DNA of 64,000 bases from JBBRSD01 sp038245725 (lineage in GTDB: Bacteria > Actinomycetota > Coriobacteriia > Anaerosomatales > JAAXUF01): the NCBI GenBank assembly GCA_038245725.1, contig JBBRSD010000004.1, forward strand, positions 124,001 through 188,000. The letters run 5' to 3'. The notes under the pieces were generated by a model. That model saw nothing but the letters and a program-made list of their open reading frames with translations. It made no database searches and was not told the origin of the DNA. The position numbers and the translations under genes were made by a program. Positions 26,503 to 36,088 of the stretch are shown here, piece after piece (positions within the stretch are counted from its first letter, which is position 1; the number at the start of each line of letters is the position of its first letter).

Positions 26503-27510
26503 CTAGCGGTTCGGGCCCGCCGCCGCCAGAGCCGCGTACGTGGCCTCTGGCCAGTCTCGCCGACTTTCGATCCAATTCGCGAGGCGGCTTTCGGGCAGCT
26601 GAGACGCGGGTTCGAGAGCACCTTTTGCCGTCGGCTCGCCGTCGGTCTCGGCCGTGAGTGCCTGGACGGCGTGGTGCGGGTAACGCGTGCGCTCGAGCGT
26701 GTCGGCGATGAACTCCGTTTGCAGGTCTCGGCTGTAGCACTTTGTGCCCCGGACGGTCACGAGCTGAGGCAGTCGGAACATAGGTCCGACGGCTCGCAGG
26801 TTCCCGTCCACCTCACCAACGTAGGAAAAGCGCGTGGTCTCGACGAGGCTGAAGCCGCTGCCATTCAGCCCCGGTCCTCTACCGCGCACTGCCGTCGTTA
26901 CGTGCGCCTGCGACGGAAACACGAACACGCCGGTGTCGTAGCCGGCCTTGGCAAGCAGACATGCGAGAAGCACGCTCTTGTCGGCGCATACACCGCGGTT
27001 CCCCGCGACCGTCACGACGGGCATGAAGGTGCTCTCGTGGAGCGTTCCATACGGAATCGCCTGGACGGCTCGCGCAACGAAGTCGACGTAATCATCATCG
27101 GAGAGTCGCAGCGAAGCACGCACGGCGCACAAACGACTCGACATCGCCGAGACGAACGGGTCTCGGAGTTGCTCGGCGAAGAGTGCCTGCAGGGCCGCGC
27201 GGCGCACCGCCGGGTTCGTACCGAAGAGGGCGGAGCCGTCAACGCGGCGAGCTGCCGCGAGGTACCCGGTATCGACTGGCACGATGATGCTGAAGGTCGC
27301 ACCGCGGTACGGGACCGACATCATCAGGTCGGTGGTGGCGCCCGACAGCCGAACGCGCTCGAGAGAGTTCAGCCCAGCGCGAAACGCGAGGTAGCTCTGC
27401 CACCCCGGAACCTGATCTTGGAGATAACCGAATGTGCTCGACGCGCACGCAAGCGCGACCGCCAGTACGAAGAGGCGGCCAAGAGCCAGTCTGAGGACTC
27501 GGCCGGGCAC
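26503..27510 (-). CDS. transglutaminase-like exported protein
   Basis: 335-aa protein with an N-terminal hydrophobic segment (about residues 8-28) that could be a signal peptide or anchor. A transglutaminase-like core is seen around NRGVCADKSVLLACLLAKAG (C175) and SQAHVTTAV (H203). The third catalytic residue is not certain. These domains occur in peptidases and cross-linking enzymes; substrate unknown. It follows the parvulin gene by 9 nt on the same strand, so the two may be co-transcribed. Confidence 0.6.
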   Translation of the reverse strand: MPGRVLRLALGRLFVLAVALACASSTFGYLQDQVPGWQSYLAFRAGLNSLERVRLSGATTDLMMSVPYRGATFSIIVPVDTGYLAAARRVDGSALFGTNPAVRRAALQALFAEQLRDPFVSAMSSRLCAVRASLRLSDDDYVDFVARAVQAIPYGTLHESTFMPVVTVAGNRGVCADKSVLLACLLAKAGYDTGVFVFPSQAHVTTAVRGRGPGLNGSGFSLVETTRFSYVGEVDGNLRAVGPMFRLPQLVTVRGTKCYSRDLQTEFIADTLERTRYPHHAVQALTAETDGEPTAKGALEPASQLPESRLANWIESRRDWPEATYAALAAAGPNR

Positions 27511-27519
27511 AGGGTCAGC

Positions 27520-27801
27520 CTAGTCCGTGCGCTTCGTGACCTCGATGAGGTGGTAACCGAACTGTGTCTTCACCGGGCCATGCACGACGCCGACCGCCTC
27601 GCTGAAGCAGACGTCGTTGAACTCCTTGACCATCTGACCGGGCGAGAACTCGCCAAGCTCGCCGCCGCTTGAGCTCGACGGACACGTAGAGTTCGCGCGG
27701 GCGATGTCGGCGAAGTCGGCGCCGGCCGCGATCTGCGCCTTGAGGTCCTCGGCCTGCTCAGCGGTGGGGACCAGAATGTGACGGGCGGATGCTCGTGCCA
27801 T
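27520..27801 (-). CDS. ppiC: parvulin-type peptidyl-prolyl isomerase
   Basis: 93-aa single-domain parvulin, the same size as E. coli PpiC. Seen: ASARHILVPTAEQAEDL, FADIARANSTCPSSSSGGEL, GEFSPGQMVKEF and the closing QFGYHLIEVTKRTD. No signal peptide, so it acts in the cytoplasm. It catalyses proline cis-trans isomerisation during folding. Located between the csp gene (separated by a terminator) and the transglutaminase-like gene. Confidence 0.93.
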   Translation of the reverse strand: MARASARHILVPTAEQAEDLKAQIAAGADFADIARANSTCPSSSSGGELGEFSPGQMVKEFNDVCFSEAVGVVHGPVKTQFGYHLIEVTKRTD

Positions 27802-27900
27802 GAGAAGTCTCCTTCGGATTGCCGAAACGGAACCTTACTGCAAATTGTAGTCCCCGTTGCAACCGCGCTCGATTCGTTCGCGGCATTGCCCCGAAACGAC

Positions 27901-27935
27901 AGAACCGGGCGGCTCCGAAGAGCCAACCCGGTTCT
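27901..27935 (-). terminator. hairpin terminator candidate after csp
   Basis: AGAACCGGG (27901-27909) pairs with CCCGGTTCT (27927-27935) and an inner GGCTC/GAGCC pair closes a CGAA loop. It lies 24 nt past the csp stop codon. The minus-strand run after the stem (GTCGTTTCGG) is only weakly U-rich, so termination efficiency is uncertain. Confidence 0.65.
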
Positions 27936-27959
27936 GCTATCAGTTACGAGAACTGAGAA

Positions 27960-28163
27960 CTAGAGCGCGCGGACGTTGGTCGCCTGCGGCTTGCCGTTCT
28001 GACCGGTGGCCTCGGTGAAAGAGACAGCCTGACCCTCGTCGAGAGACTTGAAGCCCTCGCTCTGGATCTCGGAGAAGTGAACGAAGAGATCGTCGCCACC
28101 CTCGCGCTCGATGAAGCCATAACCCTTGTCAGCGTTGAACCACTTTACTTTACCTTCAGCCAT
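27960..28163 (-). CDS. csp: cold shock protein (CspA family)
   Basis: 67-aa single cold-shock domain with RNP1-like KGYGFIE and RNP2-like LFVHFSEI; opening MAEGKVKWFNADKGYGFIE. Binds single-stranded RNA/DNA and melts secondary structure. ATG at 28163 with GAGAGG upstream; an upstream in-frame extension to 28211 lacks family sequence. The leader of about 110 nt is structured (see below). Many bacteria keep several copies; only one is seen here. Confidence 0.97.
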   Translation of the reverse strand: MAEGKVKWFNADKGYGFIEREGGDDLFVHFSEIQSEGFKSLDEGQAVSFTEATGQNGKPQATNVRAL

Positions 28164-28282
28164 GCAAATCCATCCTCTCGCCCACTCAGGGGCAAAAACA
28201 AAGCGACGCATCTACCGCACGAATGCGGCTAGTCACGTCGCAATCCACTAAGCCGAAATGGCTTATGCCGAGCACTCTAGCA
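28164..28282 (-). promoter_or_regulatory. csp leader with extended -10 promoter and two hairpins
   Basis: An extended -10, TGC-TAGAGT, lies on the minus strand at 28282-28274. The transcript would begin with a leader of about 110 nt. It holds TAAGCC/GGCTTA around an ATTTC loop (28265-28249) and CCGCA/TGCGG around a TTCG tetraloop (28228-28215). Long structured leaders are typical of cold-shock mRNAs, where structure changes with temperature. No convincing -35 element was found. Confidence 0.5.
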
Positions 28283-28641
28283 CGCATCTTTCTCAAAAGC
28301 CAGAAATGATGTCCCAACATGCCGTCTTGGCGGTTTGCGCTGGGCCTGGCCAACCCCTCTGAGCTGGCCATTTTCACCGCATCATGGCGAAAAGAGATGT
28401 CACGCATTGCATTCAGCGCGTGGCTGACCCGCTTCCGCTCCCTGAGGACGCGGCCAGTCGCCTCGTCGTGACAAGAGCCGAATAGGCAACAGGCCGATTC
28501 GCCCGTTCGCAACATCTCCGACACCGCTCTCAAGCGGCCCGCAGTCGAGGGCGCGCGCCGCGTCGACTTCACCGAGGAGGCTTTCCAACGAACAGTGCAC
28601 GTGCTCCTCGACGGGTACGCCACTCAAGAATGGTAGCGATC
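28164..28641. other. 478-bp intergenic region between csp and the SulP gene
   Basis: Apart from the csp leader (28164-28282), no gene is called. On the plus strand two out-of-frame fragments (28384-28485, opening with ATG; 28474-28636, no start codon) read like the halves of one small protein split by a frameshift, but neither matches a family I know. No tRNA or terminator with a U-tract is visible. Confidence 0.4.
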
Positions 28642-30288
28642 TTACTTCGTCCGCAATTCCCGAAGTGCCTGAAGCGCTTCGGTCAGCGTGGCGGTCAGCG
28701 GCAACTCCACCGTCCCAGCGACGTGAGCGCGCTGCATGCTGGTCGCAACCTGCTCGCTTGCGCCGCACAGCGCCACAAGAACTCCTCGGCGCCTCAGCGC
28801 ATGGACCGCGTCGTTGAGTGCCACAAGGCCGGTCATGTCGATGAATGGCACGTTGACGAGCTTGAGCACGATGGCCCTCGGGTCGGTTCCGGAATGCAGC
28901 AGCGCACCTTCGAACTCCTCGACGGCGCCGAAGAAGAACGGCCCCTCGACCGAGTACACGAGCACCCCCTCAGGAATCACTGCCGCCTGCTCGGGAGAGA
29001 GACGCGCGACGAGTTCGTGTTCGCCGAGGGCGCGCACCTCGACCGTCGACACCATGCGGCGGAAGAAGTTCAGCAGCGCGAGGATGACGCCCACTTCCAC
29101 GGCGAGCGAGATATCGGCGAAAATGCTCAGCAGCAACGTCGTGATCATGACTACCACATCCGAGCGGGGAGCTCTGCGGGCGACGCGCACGATTCGCGTG
29201 AGCTGGCTCATGTTGAACGCGACGACGAACAGGATCGCTGCGAGCGCCGTGAGCGGAACGAAAGCCGCCAGCGGTGCGAACGCCACGAGCACGAGCGCGA
29301 TCGTAGCCGCGTGTGCGAGGCCCGCAACCGGGCTGTCGCCGCCGTGCCGGATGTTGGTGGCCGTGCGCGCGAGCGCGCCAGTCGCGGCGAATCCGCCGAA
29401 CAGCGCCGCACCGAAGTTCGCGATCCCTTGCCCGACGAGCTCCTGGTTCGGGTCGTGCTTCGTGCCCGTCATTCCATCGGCCACAGTCGCAGATAGCAGG
29501 GACTCGATAGCGCCGAGCAGCGCGACCGCGACCGCGGGCTGCAGCAGTTCCATGACCGTGGCGAGCGTCAGATGTGGAATGGCAAAGTGTGGCAGCCCAC
29601 GCGGGATGCCACCGAAGACGGAGCCGATCGTCGCTATGCCTGGCGGGTGGAAGATCGCGACGAACGCAGTCGACGCCGCGAGTGCGACCATGGGCGACGG
29701 AATCTTGCCGGCAACCGGGATTCGCGGCCAAAGCGCCACAAGCAGCAAGCTCGCGACGCCGAGCACCGTCGTCGCCGGATGCAGGTGCGGTAGCACGGCG
29801 GCGAGCTGCGGCAACTTCTCGAACAGCGTCAGGCCGTTAACCTTCGGCAGGCCGAAGAAGTTGCCCCACTGCCCCACCCAGATGACGACGGCGATGCCTG
29901 CCGTGAAACCGAGCACCACCGACTCGGGGATGAAGCGGATCACGCCGCCAAGCCGAGAAAGGCCCAGCAGCAGCAGGAACACGCCAGCGATGAGCGTGAC
30001 GATCTGCAGCCCAACGATGCCGTATTTCGCGGTCACGCCGAAGAGCAGCACCGCGAACGCGCCTGTCGGGCCGGCGATCTGTACGCGAGTACCGCCGAGC
30101 AGCGTGACGAGCAGGCCAGCGACGAGCGCAGTGTAAAGGCCCTGCTGAGGAGCCGCGCCGGAAGCGATCGCGAACGCCATCGCCAGTGGGAGCGCGACCA
30201 CGCCGACTACCACACCGGCAGACAGGTTCTTCGCTAACGAGGCGCGACGGAACAAGCCCGCGCGCCATGCTTCAAGAATCGCAGGCAC
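28642..30288 (-). CDS. SulP family anion transporter with STAS domain
   Basis: 548-aa membrane transporter. Residues 1 to about 420 hold 10-12 membrane helices with the SulP signature region (AFAIASGAAPQQGLYTALVAG, IAGPTGAFAVLLFG). Residues about 430-548 form a cytoplasmic STAS domain (VLVYSVEGPFFFGAVEEF, FIDMTGLVALNDAV). SulP proteins move sulfate, bicarbonate or other anions; the substrate cannot be fixed here and no sulfate-assimilation or carbonic anhydrase gene is nearby. The gene stands alone on the minus strand. Confidence 0.92.
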   Translation of the reverse strand: MPAILEAWRAGLFRRASLAKNLSAGVVVGVVALPLAMAFAIASGAAPQQGLYTALVAGLLVTLLGGTRVQIAGPTGAFAVLLFGVTAKYGIVGLQIVTLIAGVFLLLLGLSRLGGVIRFIPESVVLGFTAGIAVVIWVGQWGNFFGLPKVNGLTLFEKLPQLAAVLPHLHPATTVLGVASLLLVALWPRIPVAGKIPSPMVALAASTAFVAIFHPPGIATIGSVFGGIPRGLPHFAIPHLTLATVMELLQPAVAVALLGAIESLLSATVADGMTGTKHDPNQELVGQGIANFGAALFGGFAATGALARTATNIRHGGDSPVAGLAHAATIALVLVAFAPLAAFVPLTALAAILFVVAFNMSQLTRIVRVARRAPRSDVVVMITTLLLSIFADISLAVEVGVILALLNFFRRMVSTVEVRALGEHELVARLSPEQAAVIPEGVLVYSVEGPFFFGAVEEFEGALLHSGTDPRAIVLKLVNVPFIDMTGLVALNDAVHALRRRGVLVALCGASEQVATSMQRAHVAGTVELPLTATLTEALQALRELRTK

Positions 30289-30404
30289 GATGCTCCAAGG
30301 AATCGAACGGGGTGAATGACTTCACAGTAGCACGGGGCTCAGGCCATCTGGTGCGGCACGCTGGTCTGTCATCGAGCGGTTGGCTGGCCTTTCGCTGCCC
30401 TGGC

Positions 30405-33400
30405 CTACGCCTCGTCCTTGATTCCCACCGAAACGATCGCAACGTCGTCGCTGAGCGAGCCCCCGGTGAAACGCATGATCTCATCGAAGACAGCGCCGGC
30501 GACCTTGCTTACGGGAGTCGGCGGCAACTCTCCGAGGAACTCAACGAGCCTGGACTCGCCGAACAGCTCTCTCTCGTGACGCGCTTCCGTCACGCCGTCG
30601 GTGTAGAGGACGAGAACGTCACCCACCGACAGCGTCGTCTCGCCGTCTCGGAAGTCCATCTTCTCGAACGCGCCCACAAGAGGTGAGCCGACGTCCAGCA
30701 GCTCGATTTCGGCGTTTGGCCGCTTGATCATGCTGCGTGTATGTCCGGCGCTGCAGTAGACGACCCGCCCCGTAGAACTTTCGATGACGCAGAAGACGAG
30801 CGTGCAGAAGATCGAGGGCCCGGTGGCTTTGTTGACTATGTCGCTCGTCTTCGCGACGACGACGGCCGGAGACTCGTTCTCGTAAGAGAGAACTCTGATG
30901 GTGTTCTTGACGAGCGCGGTGAGCGTGGCGGCCTCCACGCCCTTCCCGGAGACATCGCCCACGAGAATCCCCGCGCGACCACCATCGAGCTCGAACAAAT
31001 CGTAGAAGTCACCGCCGACGCTCGCCGTCTCCGTCGCGGACTGGTACAGGTAACCACAGGCGACATACGGGATGTTCTCGGGAACGGTGAGCAGAGCGGC
31101 TTGCAGCGTATTCGCGATTTCGCGCTGGGCCGAATAGAGCTGCGCGTTCTCGTGCGCGAGCGAGAGCAACGTACCAAGCCGCCGTGCGAAGTCGATCTCG
31201 ACATCGCTGAACTTCCCGCCAGGAGGTCCGTAGTGAAACGACAAAGAGCCGACAACCTCGCCGTGCAACAGTAGCGGCACGAGGAGCGCAGTGCTGATCT
31301 TCAGTTCCACGCCGATACTCGCCGCGAAGATCTGGTTCTGCAGAATATCATCGAAGACGAGCGGCTCCCCCGCCTGTGCTGCCAGACGCGTCGCGGGAAC
31401 CTGTTGCTCGTCAAGAGATCGGCCTTCAAGCTCGAGGGGCAGCCCGTATACGTTCTTCATCACCCACTGGTCGTCACGCCTGAGCAGGACCGCGCTCGAG
31501 TCGGCCCTAAGGGCCACGGTCGCGTCGTCGAGGATCTGGGCAAAAAGCTCGTCGACCTCCAGCGACGAGCTGATCGTGAGATCGATTTCGTTGAGCGCAG
31601 AGTTCAAGCTCTCTTGGCGCCGAACGTCTGTGATGTCGTCGATCGCGAGAAGGATCGACGGCTGCGCGCCCGCCTCGCGGACGCGTCGGGCATTGAGCAC
31701 CATGACGCGCGACCCCAGAGCCGGAAACTCATGTGCGACCTCCAGCCCGACGAACTCGCTGTCTCCAGGGATGATCGCGCCGAGCAGTCCCCGGAGCTGC
31801 GGGAAGTCCCACTGCCCGTTCCCAAGGCCGTACAGGATCGTTCCGATGGTCTGCTCGGCGGTCACGGCGAACGTCTCGTAGAAGGCGTCATTCGCCTCGC
31901 GAACTCGCAGGTCTCCATCGAGCGTGAGCAGCGGCTCTCGAATCGTCGCAACGATGGCCCTGGCGTGGTCGCGCGCGACTTCGGCGACGTGAGACGTTCT
32001 CTTCAGCAGGTCGATGTCCACGAATGCCAGCACTACTCCGTCGAGCACCCCTTGCGATGTCTTGTACGGCAGGATGCGAAGGGAGTACCAACGGCTGTCG
32101 GCATCCTGCACTTCGACTTCGAGCGGTTCGGCGCTTTCGATCACCGTGCCGACAAGCAGGGAGAAATCTGGAATCTCGGCCTTGAGGCTCAGGTCGCTGA
32201 GGGGCCGACCGATGTCTGATTGAACAACATTGACGATCTTCGTGATGTTCGGGGTGAATCGTCGGATGGTGAGATCGGACCCGAGAATGAGGATCGGTAT
32301 CTCCACACCCTCGATAACATTATTGAGGTCGTCGGTCAGCCGGCCGAGCTCGATATTGCGATTGCGAAGTTCGTCGTTGAGCGTCGTGAGTTCCTCGTTT
32401 GTGGACTGCAGCTCTTCCTGAGCTGTCTGGAACTCTTCGTTGATCGTTCGAAGCGCCTCGTTGCTGGACTGGAGCTTGTCGCCTGCCGCACGCAACTCGG
32501 CGTAGGCCGCGTCGTTGTTGGCAGACGCCTGCGACGGCGCGGTGGCAGGCTGCAACGCGGCCGCCCCTACCGACCCCGCGGACGACGGCAACGGGGGCAC
32601 GAGCCTGGCTGGGCCGGGTTTGCGTTGGAAGATGTGGTGCTTGTTGTCGACCGCCGAGAAGAACTCCGACTCCGCGCCGGTCGTCTCGGCGGATCCGAGC
32701 ATCAGGAACCCGCCCGGCTCGAGTGCGTAGTGCAGCACACGCAGCACGCGCGACTGCAGCTCGCTCTCCATGTAGATGAGCACGTTTCGGAAGGTCACCA
32801 GATCCAGCCGAGAGAACGGGGAGTCTCTGGTGACGTCGTGGGCCGCGAAGACACACATCTCGCGAATCGACCGATCGATACGGTACCCGCTCGGTACCCG
32901 CGTGAAGAAACGCGCGAGCCGCTCGGGCGAGATCTCGCGAGCAACGCTCTCCGGATAGAGGCCGGCGCGCGCGACTTCGATGTCACTGGCGTTCACGTCG
33001 GTCGCAAACATCTGGATCCCGAGCGGAGTCGGTTGCTTCTCAAGGAACTCGACGAGCAGCATGACGATGCTGTACGCCTCTTGTCCCTTCGCGCAGCCCG
33101 GCACCCAGACGCGGATGGTCGTGTCGGGTTCCTTGCTTTTGAGAATCTCGGGGAACCCCGTGACGGTAAGCGCGTCAAGAGCGTCGGGGTCGCGGAAGAA
33201 CTCCGTCATGTTGACCAGCACGTCATGGTAGAGCGTCTCGACGGACTCAGGATGCTCCTGCAGTAGCTGCAGGTACGCCGCCATCGTCGGTACGCCTTCG
33301 AGCAGCATGCGGCGCGAGACACGTCGAAGGAGCGAAGTCTGCCGATAGTGGCTCAGATCGAGTCCCGTCAACGTTCGCACGAGCGAGAGTACCTTGCCGA

Positions 33401-34115
33401 ACGATTCGCGGTCGACGTCCTCGACAGCGTCAGCCGACGGTTCCGGTCGCATGAGTTCGGGGTGCTGGCCGATGCGCACCAGCTCCGCTGCGATGTGCTC
33501 CGGGTCAAGCACCGAATCGACAACGCCCGCGTCTATAGCCGCCTGCGGCATCCCGTCGTATTCGGCTGTCGCCGGATCCTGCGCATAGGTGAGCCCGTCA
33601 GCGGCCTTGATCGCCGACAGGCCGATAACGCCATCGTCTCCCGTGCCCGACAGCACCACGCCGATCGACGTGGTGGCGCACTCTTCGGCGAGAGAGCGGA
33701 AGAACGTGTCGATCGGGTGGCTTTGCGCCGATGACTTGGCTCGTGGCGTGATGGTGATGAAGCCGCCCGATAGTTCGATGATGACGTTCGGCGGCATGAT
33801 GTAGACGTGGTCGGGTTCAACCAGCGCGCCTTTGACGGCATCACAGACAGGCATCTTGGTCACTCGCCCAAGAATATCGCCGAGCAGGCTCTCGTGACTT
33901 GGATCGAGATGCTGAATGAGCACGAATGCAAGCCCAGTCTTAGCCGGGAGCGCTCGAAGCAGGCGTCTGAACGCATCGACGCCTCCGGCTGAAGCGCCTA
34001 CTCCGACGATTGGACACCGAGCGTGGGGCCTTCCGACGGCGGTGGCCGGTGCGGGATGGCGGCTGGAAGTCTTGCGCGGTGGCTTCTTGGCGGAGTCTCC
34101 CGGTTCGTGGCTCAT
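30405..34115 (-). CDS. CheB-CheR-PAS-PAS-GAF-PP2C multidomain signalling protein
   Basis: 1236 aa, among the longest proteins in the window. Order: CheB-type methylesterase (about 34-225; GASAGG with S42, QHLDPSHES, VLSGTGDDG); CheR-type methyltransferase (about 235-500; VWVPGCAKGQEAYSIVMLL for SAM); a coiled coil (about 535-600; QSSNEALRTINEEFQ); two PAS domains (about 605-860); a GAF domain (about 870-1010); and a SpoIIE-type PP2C Ser/Thr phosphatase (about 1035-1230; GGDFYDLFELDGGRAGILVGDVSGKG, VLYTDGVTEAR). No receiver, HATPase or membrane segment is seen. CheBR fusions usually end in a histidine kinase; here a PP2C output replaces it, suggesting control of an anti-anti-sigma factor. No chemotaxis genes are nearby. 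Confidence 0.9.
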   Translation of the reverse strand: MSHEPGDSAKKPPRKTSSRHPAPATAVGRPHARCPIVGVGASAGGVDAFRRLLRALPAKTGLAFVLIQHLDPSHESLLGDILGRVTKMPVCDAVKGALVEPDHVYIMPPNVIIELSGGFITITPRAKSSAQSHPIDTFFRSLAEECATTSIGVVLSGTGDDGVIGLSAIKAADGLTYAQDPATAEYDGMPQAAIDAGVVDSVLDPEHIAAELVRIGQHPELMRPEPSADAVEDVDRESFGKVLSLVRTLTGLDLSHYRQTSLLRRVSRRMLLEGVPTMAAYLQLLQEHPESVETLYHDVLVNMTEFFRDPDALDALTVTGFPEILKSKEPDTTIRVWVPGCAKGQEAYSIVMLLVEFLEKQPTPLGIQMFATDVNASDIEVARAGLYPESVAREISPERLARFFTRVPSGYRIDRSIREMCVFAAHDVTRDSPFSRLDLVTFRNVLIYMESELQSRVLRVLHYALEPGGFLMLGSAETTGAESEFFSAVDNKHHIFQRKPGPARLVPPLPSSAGSVGAAALQPATAPSQASANNDAAYAELRAAGDKLQSSNEALRTINEEFQTAQEELQSTNEELTTLNDELRNRNIELGRLTDDLNNVIEGVEIPILILGSDLTIRRFTPNITKIVNVVQSDIGRPLSDLSLKAEIPDFSLLVGTVIESAEPLEVEVQDADSRWYSLRILPYKTSQGVLDGVVLAFVDIDLLKRTSHVAEVARDHARAIVATIREPLLTLDGDLRVREANDAFYETFAVTAEQTIGTILYGLGNGQWDFPQLRGLLGAIIPGDSEFVGLEVAHEFPALGSRVMVLNARRVREAGAQPSILLAIDDITDVRRQESLNSALNEIDLTISSSLEVDELFAQILDDATVALRADSSAVLLRRDDQWVMKNVYGLPLELEGRSLDEQQVPATRLAAQAGEPLVFDDILQNQIFAASIGVELKISTALLVPLLLHGEVVGSLSFHYGPPGGKFSDVEIDFARRLGTLLSLAHENAQLYSAQREIANTLQAALLTVPENIPYVACGYLYQSATETASVGGDFYDLFELDGGRAGILVGDVSGKGVEAATLTALVKNTIRVLSYENESPAVVVAKTSDIVNKATGPSIFCTLVFCVIESSTGRVVYCSAGHTRSMIKRPNAEIELLDVGSPLVGAFEKMDFRDGETTLSVGDVLVLYTDGVTEARHERELFGESRLVEFLGELPPTPVSKVAGAVFDEIMRFTGGSLSDDVAIVSVGIKDEA

Positions 34116-34471
34116 CCCGCGCGTGCCTCCGTCCCGTGGAGTGTGTGGCGCTTAGCACCCGTACAGACCGTCAACCGACAAGCCTGACATCGCCGTAGCC
34201 GTAGCCGACAAGCGTGCGGAAATCCTCCTGTACGCTTTGTCGTTCCCTTGTAGTGTGGGGCCGGCGGCACGCGCAGTCCAGCCGAACTCCGCGGACACTG
34301 GCTGTAACAGCTCCAGAATCCCCAGCACTTCGCGTCGATGACATCGCCAGCGTTCCCGGCCGTGAATGAGCATCGCGATCGTGACGCGCCTGGAGCGCGG
34401 AAACTCGGATTCGGGTACCGTATTGGCCATCGATAACGCTCGGCGTCGCGCGTGAAGACCAGGGAGCCTAC
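34116..34471. other. intergenic region upstream of pckA
   Basis: These 356 bp separate two divergently transcribed genes, so promoters for both should lie here. I found no clear -35/-10 pair. The pckA ribosome-binding site AGGGAG ends 7 nt before its ATG. A minus open frame (34430-34152, 92 codons) has third-position GC well below its neighbours and no recognised motif, so it is not called. Confidence 0.45.
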
Positions 34472-36088
34472 ATGACGACCACTCCGCTCAAGGACTCCGA
34501 GATCCGCAGCCAGCTCGCTGAGCTTGGTCTCGGCGGCCGGGGTGCCGTACACCGCAATCTGCCGCCGGCCGAACTCATCGCTCGCTCACTCGCGCGCGGC
34601 GAGGGTATCCTCGCCGCCAACGGCGCGCTCGTCGTCAAGACAGGCGAGCCGTCCGGACGCTCCCCCGGCGACCGCGTCATCGTCGAGGAAGGCCCCACCG
34701 CCGAGCAGATCTGCTGGGGCAGCGTCAACAAGCCGTGCGAGCCCGCGCTCTTCGACAGGCTGCTCGACAAGGCGCGAGGCTATCTCGACGGCCGCGACCT
34801 GTACGTTTTCGACGGCTTCGCGGGAGCAGAACGCACGTATCGGCTGCCGATTCGAGTGGTCGCGGACGCCACGTGGCACGCACTCTTCGCCGACACGCTG
34901 TTCGTGCGCCCCACACCAGCCGAACTCGACGACTTCGCCCCCGGCTTCACGGTTATCAACTGCGGCGCCTTGCGAGCCAGCTCCGATTTTGATGGCACGC
35001 GCAGCTCGGTGTTCGTGGGCATCAGCTTCACCCGAAAGCTCGTGCTCATTCTCGGCAGCATGTACGGCGGCGAGATGAAGAAGGCGATCTTCTCGGTGAT
35101 GAACTACCTGCTGCCGCAGCGCAACGTGCTGCCCATGCACTGCTCCGCCAATGCGGGTCAGTCAGGCGATGTGGCGCTCTTCTTCGGCCTTTCGGGAACC
35201 GGTAAGACCACCCTTTCAGCGGACCCGACACGCCGGCTGATCGGCGACGACGAGCACGGCTGGAGCGACCACAGCATCTTCAACTTCGAGGGCGGCTGCT
35301 ACGCAAAGGTCATTCGCCTCCGAGAAGAGTCGGAGCCGCAGATCTTCTCCGCCATCAAGTTCGGCTCGATATTGGAGAACGTGATCGTCGACCCTCAGAC
35401 GCGCGCAATCGACTACGCCTCGGATTTCCTCACCGAGAACACGCGCGGCACCTACCCAATCGAGCACATCCCCGGCGCGGTACTGGGCGGTGTAGGCGAC
35501 CACCCGCGCAACGTCTTCTTCCTCACTTACGACGCGTTCGGCGTGCTGCCCCCCATCTCTAAACTCACGCCAGAGATGGCGAACTACCATTTCCTCTCCG
35601 GCTTCACAAGCAAGGTCGCCGGCACAGAGGTAGGCGTCAACGAGCCCAGACCCACGTTCTCGACGTGCTTCGGTGCCGCGTTCATGCCACTGCACCCGTC
35701 ACGCTACTCGACGATGCTCGCCGAGCGCCTGACCTGGCATGAGACTGACTGCTGGCTGGTCAACACCGGGTTCACCGGCGGGCCCTTCGGCACAGGGCAC
35801 CGCATGAGCATCGAGCTCACGCGCGGGCTCATCGGCGCAGCCTTGGACGGCTCCCTCGCCAAGTCCGGCTTCACCCCGCATCCGGTATTCAAGATACTCG
35901 TGCCGCACGAGTGCAACTGCGCCGGCGTAGAAGTACTTGATCCGCGGCGCTCGTGGGCCGATAAGGCCGCCTACGACCAGACCGCCAATAATCTCGCCGA
36001 CATGTTCCGCGAGAACTTCGAACGATACGCCGAATACGTGACACCGGAGGTGCTCGAAGCGGGCCCCGAACCACAGACCGCCGGGTAA
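34472..36088 (+). CDS. pckA: phosphoenolpyruvate carboxykinase (ATP)
   Basis: 538-aa enzyme that interconverts oxaloacetate + ATP and PEP + CO2 + ADP, for gluconeogenesis or, in some anaerobes, for ATP-forming CO2 fixation. Seen: P-loop GLSGTGKTTLSADP (239-252), GDDEHGW metal region, the active-site TGEPSGRSPGDR (57-68), and NEPRPTFSTCFGAAFMPLHP. Length matches the ATP-type family (about 530-540). AGGGAG precedes the ATG. First gene of a plus-strand set in the otherwise minus-strand region. Confidence 0.98.
   Translation: MTTTPLKDSEIRSQLAELGLGGRGAVHRNLPPAELIARSLARGEGILAANGALVVKTGEPSGRSPGDRVIVEEGPTAEQICWGSVNKPCEPALFDRLLDKARGYLDGRDLYVFDGFAGAERTYRLPIRVVADATWHALFADTLFVRPTPAELDDFAPGFTVINCGALRASSDFDGTRSSVFVGISFTRKLVLILGSMYGGEMKKAIFSVMNYLLPQRNVLPMHCSANAGQSGDVALFFGLSGTGKTTLSADPTRRLIGDDEHGWSDHSIFNFEGGCYAKVIRLREESEPQIFSAIKFGSILENVIVDPQTRAIDYASDFLTENTRGTYPIEHIPGAVLGGVGDHPRNVFFLTYDAFGVLPPISKLTPEMANYHFLSGFTSKVAGTEVGVNEPRPTFSTCFGAAFMPLHPSRYSTMLAERLTWHETDCWLVNTGFTGGPFGTGHRMSIELTRGLIGAALDGSLAKSGFTPHPVFKILVPHECNCAGVEVLDPRRSWADKAAYDQTANNLADMFRENFERYAEYVTPEVLEAGPEPQTAG

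Noticed and set aside
34152..34430. 92-codon minus-strand frame upstream of pckA
   Set aside because: Third-position GC is well below that of real neighbours, and it shows no SD or motif.
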